Assembly (NCBI GenBank): GCA_033297075.1
Contig: MU858239.1
Coordinates: 1 to 64,000, forward strand
Origin: Rhypophila decipiens
Taxonomy: Eukaryota; Ascomycota; Sordariomycetes; Sordariales; Naviculisporaceae
Reading direction: 5' to 3'
DNA length: 64,000 nt
Below are positions 56,510 to 64,000 of this stretch, in pieces (within the stretch, counting starts at the first letter, position 1; every line of letters starts with the position of its first letter). Both the position numbers and the translations under genes were made by a program. The notes beneath the pieces were generated by a model. The model saw only the letters and a list, made by a program, of their open reading frames with translations, was not told where the DNA came from and did not search any database.

Positions 56510-57295
56510 ATGGCCAACCCACAAAACTCTTCCCGGTCCTCAGGCGGGGGACATGTCAACCACTCCGGCGACGACAATTCCTCGTCAAACCTGCAAATAA
56601 CAAAACCAGTCCCCTGGCCGCGAACAAAAACGACCTTTTACATCTGGTGGATCGTCCTTGAAATCCTGCCTTTTCTCCTCGCCGTCGGCGGTCTAGTCGG
56701 CGCTTTCGTTGCCCTTTTTTCCGGTGAAAAGAAGGAGCGAGGGCCCGGTGACTTGCCACTCCCTCTCGTCTGCCTAATAACCATTCTCCAACTTCTCGCC
56801 CAATCGACTCTCCTGTATTACGTCTGCATCAAGTTGCGCGCTTTGCACACGAGGATCAACGCGCTGCACCGAGCAGCAGTAGGCACTTCGCGATCGTCGG
56901 CGGCGGCGGGGCCGGGGAGCAGCTCGCGCTGGTTGATTGGCTTTGACTCGGCGTTGGAAATGGAAGAGTGGTTTATGGATAGACAGAACTTGAAAGCAGC
57001 CGGGATATTATTGGGTATGTCGACGGTTTGGATCGCCGTGGTGGGGATGATGTTTGTGGCCATGTTGGTCATGGTGATGTTTCTGGGAATTGGTGGCGTC
57101 ATCGGGGGTTTAGGCGTAATTGTGGGAGGTCTGAGTTTCTTGGGGCATTTGATCTATGTTTGGGGGAGGTCAGTCAAGATTTTGGTTTTGGGGGCTTGGA
57201 GAAGGGGAAGGGGAGGAAGGAGGCCCGCGGGCGATGTCGAGGACGGAGATGAAGAGGATGGAGAGAGGTTGCTGCCTTTGGGAACCGCTGCGTAG
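56510..57295 (+). CDS. four-TM membrane protein, uncharacterised
   Basis: Single exon, 261 residues from the ATG at 56510 (the upstream in-frame TTG is not used). After a polar Ser/Asn-rich N-terminus of about 45 residues there are helices at about 50-77 (FYIWWIVLEILPFLLAVGGLVGAFVALF) and 90-110 (LVCLITILQLLAQSTLLYYV). A polar, Ser-rich loop follows. Two glycine-rich helices complete the bundle (about 165-215, AAGILLGMSTVWIAVVGMM and IGGVIGGLGVIVGG). The C-terminal 40 residues are basic then acidic. Family unknown to me. It could be a small membrane scaffold; no motif allows more. It has its own promoter region, and gene neighbours do not share function. Confidence 0.7.
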   Translation: MANPQNSSRSSGGGHVNHSGDDNSSSNLQITKPVPWPRTKTTFYIWWIVLEILPFLLAVGGLVGAFVALFSGEKKERGPGDLPLPLVCLITILQLLAQSTLLYYVCIKLRALHTRINALHRAAVGTSRSSAAAGPGSSSRWLIGFDSALEMEEWFMDRQNLKAAGILLGMSTVWIAVVGMMFVAMLVMVMFLGIGGVIGGLGVIVGGLSFLGHLIYVWGRSVKILVLGAWRRGRGGRRPAGDVEDGDEEDGERLLPLGTAA

Positions 57296-58576
57296 GGGAG
57301 GGGGTTCCTGCTTGAAGAGGGCTGGTGCTGATGTTGTTACGAATGAAGGCACGACAAGGAACCATGTCGGATATATAGATAAGAGGATTAGGGTCGCATA
57401 TAAAATGGTAAGCAAATGTCTGAATGTGTATTTATGCTAGGTGGATTATACATGTAGCGGGTGTATCTGTATATAACTCCGCGTAAATCCGAACCCTTAT
57501 TCGTAGCGTTACCTTCCCTAAGACTCACGCGGTAATTGCGAGACTTAATTAGCTCCTCAATGAAATTCACCAAGTAGGTGCCCGCAGTAAAATGCGTGGG
57601 TGCCCCTAGTATTACCCTTGAGTATTGCCAAAATAAACGACTGTCTCCCCTTTAAGGTTCCGAGCATCGAAATCCACCTCCGGATAAGACAGGAGCCACA
57701 AATCGGTTTGCAATTGTGAATGAGAAAGGGCAAAATGTTGCAACCGTCATCTCTTGGACGACTCATGTCGACTCTTCCTGACGCAAGAAGTTTAATAGCA
57801 GAGCCGCTGCTATGTCATCACGGGACACTGCGTGGAAGAACATGGTTTCTGTCCTGTTGCCCTCAATATTGAGATTCAATTCGGGTCTTGAAAGGTAAAA
57901 GTTAAAGCTATTGACCAGGCGGTTGTGGTAGAGCATGTGCAAACCCGACAGCCTCTTGTTCTAAATAGCTGCGAGGTATGGCTGCGAAGCTATCACAACC
58001 GTGACTGTCTCGACCGCAGCCATGAGTGCTGGGAAACTGGGCATGGATGACATGATGAGCGTAGAGAGTAGTTGAACAAGATACCATGATCTACGGTGGT
58101 GAAGACCAACACCCCCCTTTTGACGGCCCCTGGTCACAAATCCTGGGAGAGGTTGAAACGGCAAATGAGGAACTTGGTCGTGAAGCTCCTCCACGTACTC
58201 GTTCTGCGTGAATGTCTAGCTTCTCTGATGCAGTTTCCCTGATGGTCAACTATTCCTTGATTATAGCCGTGTCATTCTGGACTATCTGCAGTAGCTGTAG
58301 TGATGTATGTTGCTTGAGTATTGCGTTTTGCTCTACCAGATTTTGGATGACCTGTTATCAGTATGGATCGGTCGCTCATGATGCATCACGTACCAACGCT
58401 CGATTTCCGTAAGATGGAAAGTGCGCGACATGCTTGTATAGGCTGGCATCCTCCTCGACCGCGTCAGTTGATTAATAATGTTGATTTAATGGACTAGTCT
58501 AACATCCTGTAGGTTAACCCCTTCCGTCTTTGACGCCGGTAATGTTCCCTGACCGTGCCATAATTAATCGTCCCCG
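57296..58576. other. intergenic with duplicated 3' end of the next gene
   Basis: About 1.3 kb. No supported gene. The last part (58532-58580) is a near copy of the 3' end of the minus-strand DUF7689-like gene (see repeat). Confidence 0.6.
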
Positions 58577-58627
58577 TTAAGCACGCCGGTAATGTGCCCT
58601 CACAGTCCCGTAATCGTCCCCGTTGAG
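58532..58627 (-). repeat. 50-bp tandem duplication at gene 3' end
   Basis: Two copies, 58532-58580 and 58581-58627, each reading CGCCGGTAATGT(T/G)CCCTGACCGTGCC-like on the plus strand. The copies differ by about eight to ten bases. Only the second overlaps the coding end (YGTVRAHYRRA); the first repeats YGTVREHYRR beyond the stop. Confidence 0.8.
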
Positions 58628-59197
58628 CCCATCGCGCTTGTGCTTGATCAAGGGACCGGTATCGCCCAGCTTGCTGGACCACATGCCGTCCGGCTCTCGC
58701 TTCGACACGTGTTCGGCCGAAATTCCAACCTCCGTGGGATGGTACCAGACGTCGATGTCGGCATGTGCCGCGTCACAAACGACGTAGCCGTGTGCCGCCA
58801 CTGAAGGTGCTGTTAGCTTCTTATTTCGAGGTATTCTGTCTTCTAGAGTGGAGAGAATAAAAAACGAAAAGAAGAGCCTTGCAAAGGAGCCAAATGTTAA
58901 TTACATACTTCTTGCATTTAGGTTAGCCTCGTTAAAGTCTTGGTTCCCGTTATAATCACGGACCTGTCCGAGGACCCATCCTAGACAATTATATTTGTTA
59001 GGGGCATCTCCTGCCACTTGCTCGGCCATGATAGTGAATTTGGGTCGGCCTTTCTTCCATATTTTCTTTGCCGTAAGCTTGGGGAAGCACTGCTTCACCC
59101 ACAGCAGCCCATGGCCAGTCTGAGCGTCGTAAGCCACGGCTAGTTCGGCAGCTGTGGGGGTTCGGGGTACCGGAAGGAGGCCGAAACTGGCTGCCAT
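58577..59197 (-). CDS. DUF7689-like protein, two exons
   Basis: Exons 59197-58909 and 58800-58577 (108-nt intron, donor GTATGT, acceptor TTCAG, CTAAC branch), 170 residues. The splice restores LNARMAAHGYVVCD. The protein shows YNCLGWVLGQVRDY, then AAHGYVVCDAAHADIDVWYH, SSKLGDTGPLIKHKRDGLNG and YGTVRAHYRR. This order (YNCxxW, GYxxC, WxSKLG, IxH, YGxxxxxY) is that of DUF7689 proteins, which occur in bacteria and fungi. Function is unknown; the conserved Cys, His and Asp suggest an enzyme. The N-terminus is basic, with no signal peptide. The 3' end is followed by a tandem duplicate of the last 50 bases. Confidence 0.6.
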
Positions 59198-59421
59198 GAC
59201 GAGGAATTATGCAGAATGCCGTGGGGGGAGGCTGGAACTGGGGATTTAGGATACGGTGCAAACAGAATATGTGGCGGTATTAAGAATAGTAGTAATGGAT
59301 TGGAAGAAGTTTCTGTTCTGTCTCTTGGTGATTTTGAACCTCTTGTTGCCCTCAATCGCTGCAGTTCTCTGTGTTTATATATCCTAAAGCCTGCCTACTA
59401 GGTGCTTATACGGAAACAAGC

Positions 59422-59698
59422 TACCCCTACAAGCTTTGCAATCCCAAACTCGCTTCTTACTCAGTAAGTAGAAGAAAATTAGTCGATGAAACACGCTTAT
59501 AGTTCTATAAAATCTTACTACCTCCTATACGACGATTTCTCTACGGCATTTATTCCCAGGATCTAATTTAGTATCCGGCGCAGCGGCTCACCCCTACAAC
59601 CTTTGCAATCCCAAACTCGTTTCTTAGCATAGTCGTTACTCAGCAAGCAGAAACAGATTGGTCAATGAAATAGGCCTAGAGTTTCTAAAATCTTACTT
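59422..59698 (+). repeat. direct duplication, about 168-bp offset
   Basis: The copy at 59422-59519 (TACCCCTACAAGCTTTGCAA...) recurs at 59590-59698 (CACCCCTACAACCTTTGCAA...). They share TTGCAATCCCAAACTCG, TACTCAG and AAATCTTACT. Identity is moderate, with indels. Confidence 0.8.
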
Positions 59699-60890
59699 CG
59701 GTTTCAAACTCTTTACTTATACTACTAAGCAGTAATAATGCTCACTAAGGGTCGTAACTAAGCCCCCTAGCCCCCCAAGTGCTTTTTATATTTCTACTCG
59801 TCTTTCCCTACTATGATTGAAATTACCGGGTTCTTCTTTTTCCTTGTATTAAACCTAGACAGCCCACTTACCTGGGATCTATGAACGGTCTGGTCTTGAG
59901 AAACCAGAAATGGCTCCCTGGACACTTTATGTGGCTGTCGGGCCAGAGTTCGGGAAAGCGATCATATTACACCAAAGAAATTTCTTTTGGAGATACGACC
60001 ACCGAAGGCGACCCGATTTCAAGTGTTTTCAATGCCCCCTACAAAATGACGAAGACCAACCCACACTCAGCAACGGACAATCAACGTCCCAAGGACCACC
60101 TTCTAGAGGCCCTCACATGGTTCGGGACGATGCTTCTAAATGTTTGATGTTTACATCGAGCACCCGTCCTCTTCGCTCGTACCATTTGACTTCCCAAGCC
60201 GTTATTGACCTGGTCGGGACGAAGAGACTCGACGCCGAGAAGAATTGTTAGAGCACACAAGCCGGCGCCGACAGCGAGCTAGAAGGGCTAGGCAAGAGCC
60301 AGATTCGTCAACTACAGTGAACTTTCTTTTATATCCAGGTATTTTCATTTTACCGTAAGCCAGAGGGCTGACAAGAAAGGGACCCTTGATTAATGTGAGC
60401 CCCATGCCCAAATACCAAAATGAGAAGGTCAAGTGTATGGGCACGTACGCCAACCAGTTCTGGCAAGCATGGGACGAGACGCTGCCTGAAGAGGACGTTA
60501 AAGCTGTGTGTCCAAAGATTGGTTACGCCTCCTATAGAGACGAGCAAAACGCTAAAACCGGCTCTATCCACAAGTAATTCTTAAGTAAATCTTTTGTGTT
60601 TTGCTTTCGCTGCCCACACGGCAATCCTCAATTGAAAAATCCACAGTCAGACATAGTACCATAGTCCACGAGTCCTCAGAGCAATCCTCATTATCCACAA
60701 GTAATACATCCCCCAAATCTGTCTCCTGTTTCCATGTCGGGATTCTGTTGGGGAAGGAGGAAGCCGCCTGTCGCCATTTCTGGCGTATTGACAAAGTAGC
60801 CGCGCAGCTGGTATTGGCGTCGAGAGAATGTTGCTATAAGTTAGAGTGCGGGGTGGCGATATTTTCGTGGTGTTGTGGCCATTCGTATAT

Positions 60891-60975
60891 TCTAACGATG
60901 CCTTCTAACGATGCCTTCTAACGATGCTTTCATTTGACGATGAATTCATTTTTGACGATGGCTTCATTTGTTATT
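60891..60975 (+). repeat. short tandem repeat TAACGATGCCTTC / GACGATG
   Basis: About three units of TCTAACGATGCCT, then three related units with GACGATG and TTCATTT. Non-coding. Confidence 0.75.
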
Positions 60976-61546
60976 ACAAGTGGTGGGCATGAATGGTGCG
61001 ATGCCCGGGAAAACGGGGTTTTTGTATGTTTACAGGGCGGCCAGTTTTCAGGCCAACTGCGAGCACTGTCAGGGCGGTATATGGGTGTTCCATAAGAAAA
61101 AGTAGGGGTCTACCTACAATTACCCTAGTTAAAAGGTCTTTTGCTAGGACTTCGTTCTCTATGCAGCTTTTAGCTATTACGGCATATTCACACTTGAGGT
61201 AAAACGGTTCTTGGTGATTCCGACCAGCATTTATTGACTGGATTAACCAGATGTAGGAGGATAATATTTCCTGATCGAAGTTGTGGTTTGTGATTCCCGG
61301 GCCAGAACACGTTCTATTGGCAATAGCGTCCTCCCGCCACTCAGCTAGGTGGGGCTAGTCCGTCGATGTGTAGCTGAACGTCTGAATCCAGTTGAACACC
61401 CGCGATTATTTCTTTTCGGTGGGGCTCAAATTGGCAGATCATGAAGAGTATAAATGAGGAAGCCAATTCCACCACGAGTCCGCATTGTATTGACTTCACG
61501 CACTTCTTTCCCCAAGACTTTATTCCACCCTCTAGTCTCTGTCACC

Positions 61547-63154
61547 ATGTCTAACGTCGCTGACTGCAGCGCTTGCACCTCCACCTTTGGGCGAGTCAAC
61601 ATCAAGAAGCGACTCATTGTCTGCTGTGACGGCACCTTTAGCGGCGTCGACAAGGGAACAGAGGACTACGCTAGCAATGTTGGCCGTCTAAGTCGCGCCA
61701 TCTCCCGGGTCGGCCTCACCAAGACCGGGGAGAAGATCCCGCAAATTGTCTACTACCAATCTGGCATTGGCACCGGATCCTTGACATACGTCGACAAGGC
61801 GCGACAAGGAGCATTTGGCGGCAGTTTGGCAGAGAATGTGTGCGAGGCCTACAACTTCCTCGCCACCAACTGGGGGCCTGGTGACGAGATCTTCATTTTC
61901 GGATTCTCCCGCGGCGCCTACACCGCACGCTCCCTGGCCGGCTTCATCTGCCAGGTTGGTCTCTTGACACCACTTCTTATGGACCACTTCTTTGAAATCT
62001 ACGACGCATTCAGGAACCGAGGCGACAAGCACTTTGCCGAGACAGAATGGGCCAACACCTTGATGGTCAGTGGAGAGCTGGGCTCAGTCCCGGTCAACAA
62101 CCCAAACTGGAAGGCGACCAGAATCGAGCATCTCCGAAGCAGCGCCCATCTGCATGTCACCATCAAGGTCGTGGGAGTATGGGACACTGTTGGCAGTCTG
62201 GCCGTGACGAACTGGTTCGGCCAAGCCGGCGACGACACCACGTTCCACACCACCAAGCTCAGTCCGAGTAAGTCATGCACGACCCCCTCCCAAAACGTCC
62301 ATCTAACAAAATCCTCTACAGAAATTGAGAATGCTTTCCACGCCCTGGCCATTGACGAGTGTCGCGGCAACTTCCCGCCCACCCTGTGGTACCTCGACTC
62401 GTGCTGCTTCAACTCGGACGGCACGCCCAAGGTGAACCTCAAGCAAGTCTGGTTCCCAGGCTACCATTCCGACGTCGGCGGACACAGCAAAGGGTCCATC
62501 GACACCAACAGCGTGGACGAGATCGCCTTCTCGTGGATGTGCGACCAGCTCTACGGCATGCTCCAGCTCAGCGGCACCGTGCTGCAAAAATACATTCTCT
62601 TTCGCATCGGCGGCGGAAACTGGGACATCAAGAAGAACATTCGCGACCTCGAGGCCAGCTGGCGCCAGATCCAGTGGAGCAACGGCACGCTGGTCGACAA
62701 CAACGGCTGGCTGAAGGGCTGGTGGGTGCCCTCGCTCGTGTCGACTGCCAAGGCGTCGTACTATCGCGTCCCGGGCGAGACCAAGGCCTTTGAGGCGGTT
62801 GTGGATGGGAAGAAGCAAGTGCCGATTGATTATAAGCACTTCAACGAGGAGATTCATCCTTGTGTGCACCAACGCGTGGTGGACACCAAGAACAAGTACA
62901 CGCCTACTCCTTTCCGGAAAGGGTGGGAATATGTCACGCCTACTGCGACCGAACGGGGCCACTGGAAGAAGAAGGTCGCTGGTGGTGGCAAGGATATCAT
63001 CTTGTATGAGTATACTATTCCTGACCTGCAGCCTACGCCAGAGCAGAAGGAGTCGGGGCTCGAGCATTGGAAGTATGGTCTGGAGAGGACGTTTGCCCCC
63101 AAGGAGGTTCTCGAAGCCCAGGCGCCTTTTGTAGCGAAGGCGAATAGTGCATGA
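61547..63154 (+). CDS. DUF2235 alpha/beta hydrolase (Tle1-like phospholipase fold)
   Basis: Two exons: 61547-62267 and 62322-63154, 517 residues. The 54-nt intron (GTAAGT...ACAG) is a multiple of three and has no stop, so both spliced and unspliced forms read on. The start ATG at 61547 has a CACCATGT context and precedes the conserved strand; a further in-frame ATG lies at 61454. Family marks: LIVCCDGTFSG, the nucleophile GFSRGAYTARSLAG (Ser121), VGVWDTVGSL (acid) and HSDVGGHS (His). DUF2235 proteins include bacterial type VI lipases and fungal homologues of unknown role, predicted to hydrolyse lipids or esters. No signal peptide, so a cytosolic or peripheral location is likely. Confidence 0.9.
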   Translation: MSNVADCSACTSTFGRVNIKKRLIVCCDGTFSGVDKGTEDYASNVGRLSRAISRVGLTKTGEKIPQIVYYQSGIGTGSLTYVDKARQGAFGGSLAENVCEAYNFLATNWGPGDEIFIFGFSRGAYTARSLAGFICQVGLLTPLLMDHFFEIYDAFRNRGDKHFAETEWANTLMVSGELGSVPVNNPNWKATRIEHLRSSAHLHVTIKVVGVWDTVGSLAVTNWFGQAGDDTTFHTTKLSPSKSCTTPSQNVHLTKSSTEIENAFHALAIDECRGNFPPTLWYLDSCCFNSDGTPKVNLKQVWFPGYHSDVGGHSKGSIDTNSVDEIAFSWMCDQLYGMLQLSGTVLQKYILFRIGGGNWDIKKNIRDLEASWRQIQWSNGTLVDNNGWLKGWWVPSLVSTAKASYYRVPGETKAFEAVVDGKKQVPIDYKHFNEEIHPCVHQRVVDTKNKYTPTPFRKGWEYVTPTATERGHWKKKVAGGGKDIILYEYTIPDLQPTPEQKESGLEHWKYGLERTFAPKEVLEAQAPFVAKANSA

Positions 63155-63380
63155 GCTGATGGGACGACTTGATGGGTCAACGCCTGACTGTTTTAATGGC
63201 ATGGCGTTTTTTTTCTTTTTTAGCATTTGTGGCTTGGTCCCTTTCGGGGCGAGATGTAATACACGAGCATTGTTTTGAATGAGAATACGACTGCATTGAC
63301 TGCGTGAGGCAGCGGGGTTGGTTCTTGATCTTGTGCTAATGATATCCAAGTCCTCCAGGTCTGTTGAATGCCATCTTTCT
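63155..63380. other. short convergent intergenic region
   Basis: About 225 bases between two convergent genes. A T-rich run at 63207-63222 is the likely 3' signal of the DUF2235 gene. Confidence 0.5.
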
Positions 63381-64000
63381 TTACAACCGACCATCGAGCA
63401 CACCTTGTCCAATCCTCACCATATCGTCATTCAGAAGCGTATCGCTTTCGAACCCATGCAGGACCTCATGAATCAATGTAGCGGCAATCTGATCAACCCC
63501 GATACTGGGTAGTCCCACGATACTGTGCAGAAATACCCCTCGCAAGAGACCCATCACCCTTCCAGGTCCGTTGATAATACCGGGCTTGGCCACCGCTGCT
63601 TCGACATCACCTTTCGACTCCTTTGCGAACTTGAGAACCAAGTTCTCTGCCTCACCCTGTAATGTCTGTCAGTTACCGGTCATCTATCTGGACGTGGGAT
63701 GAGACTTGCCCGAAGCAACAAGTAATCCCCCAACAAGAATGGCTTCTTGGCCGGATCTCTCACGGCATTGACCCCGCTCACATAGACAAACCGGAACGGC
63801 GGCTTCGACTTGTCGGCAAGTTCAGCCATGGTCTTTAAAGCGTAGGTTGCATAATCGCGACATGCTTTGACGGTAGTTTCCCAGGGCGTCGATCTAGACT
63901 TTGATGGTGTGACGGCAATGGTCCAGATGCATGCATTTGCGCCCGACAGCTCGTTCTTGACTGCGTCGGGGTAATCTTCCCAGGCGACATCTGGGATGAC
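63381..64000 (-). CDS. NAD(P)-binding protein, 3' part (window edge)
   Basis: Partial: exons 64000-63710 (continuing off the window) and 63656-63381. The intron begins GCAAGT and ends ACAG, a GC-AG intron, and joins LLLR to GEAENLVLKF in phase 0. Visible protein includes NACIWTIAVTPSKS, ATYALKTMAELADKS, FRFVYVSGVNAVRDP and, later, AKPGIINGPGRVMG. These match the central and C-terminal strands of NAD(P)-binding (nucleoside-diphosphate-sugar epimerase-like) fungal proteins. The N-terminal GxxGxxG loop lies outside the window. Substrate unknown. Confidence 0.75.

Larger units (their letters stand above)
59198..61546. other. intergenic, about 2.35 kb, repeat-bearing
   Basis: Contains a direct duplication of about 110 bp (59422-59698) and a short TAACGATGCC repeat (60891-60975). 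A frame of 63 codons at 60386-60577 has a protein-like composition (FWQAWDETLPEEDVKAV) but no join I can defend. No supported gene. Confidence 0.5.

Noticed and set aside
60386..60577. Protein-like frame (FWQAWDETLPEEDVKAV) as an exon
   Set aside because: No upstream or downstream exon can be joined in phase, and no family is recognised; noted only in the intergenic entry.
62303..63412. Minus-strand frame of 369 codons opposite the DUF2235 gene
   Set aside because: Antisense to a conserved hydrolase; composition is Arg/Leu/Val-rich without motifs.

Overview
The window looks like a piece of nuclear chromosome from a filamentous ascomycete (Pezizomycotina). The genes carry short GT-AG introns (about 45-125 nt) with recognisable CTAAC/CTGAC-type branch sites. 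Families typical of these fungi are present: HET domain, HeLo-like/DUF7580, WSC, DUF6536, NmrA-like, F-box/2EXR, tyrosinase and small secreted proteins. There is also an intron-containing nuclear tRNA-Asp. I cannot name the species.

Layout. 1-4.6 kb: an NmrA-like protein and a gluconokinase, flanked by inverted arrays of one 22-bp tandem repeat. 4.7-9.0 kb: two head-to-head paralogous F-box genes, both broken (two in-frame stops in one, a +1 shift in the other). 9.3-12.8 kb: an FAD monooxygenase divergent from a Gre2-type reductase. 14.8-16.8 kb: a RhoGAP-like protein without an evident arginine finger. 18.8-24.0 kb: a HeLo-like/DUF7580 protein divergent from a serine/threonine kinase. 25.2-30.0 kb: a three-WSC secreted protein, a small cysteine-rich secreted protein and an ankyrin protein. 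31.3-36.1 kb: an amino-acid permease and a secreted type-B carboxylesterase. 36.1-39.4 kb: gene-empty. 39.4-43.9 kb: a tyrosinase, a 2EXR-like protein and a secreted Ser/Thr-rich protein. 45.8-48.8 kb: a broken sugar-lactone oxidase and a broken multi-pass membrane protein. 50.1-57.3 kb: a DUF6536 membrane protein, tRNA-Asp(GTC), a HET-domain protein and a 4-TM protein. 58.5-64.0 kb: a DUF7689-like protein with a duplicated 3' end, a DUF2235 hydrolase and the 3' part of an NAD(P)-binding protein that runs off the window.

The region reads as an accessory, fast-evolving neighbourhood rather than one metabolic cluster. Secreted or surface proteins sit beside several gene types used in fungal self/non-self recognition and regulated cell death (HeLo-like, kinase, ankyrin, HET). 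Four or five genes have interrupted frames, and simple tandem repeats recur next to them. The most interesting unit is the divergent HeLo-like/kinase pair, whose domain logic resembles a kinase plus membrane-targeting effector module. That function is inference only. Exon limits below were derived by eye from splice signals and frame continuity and have no transcript support.
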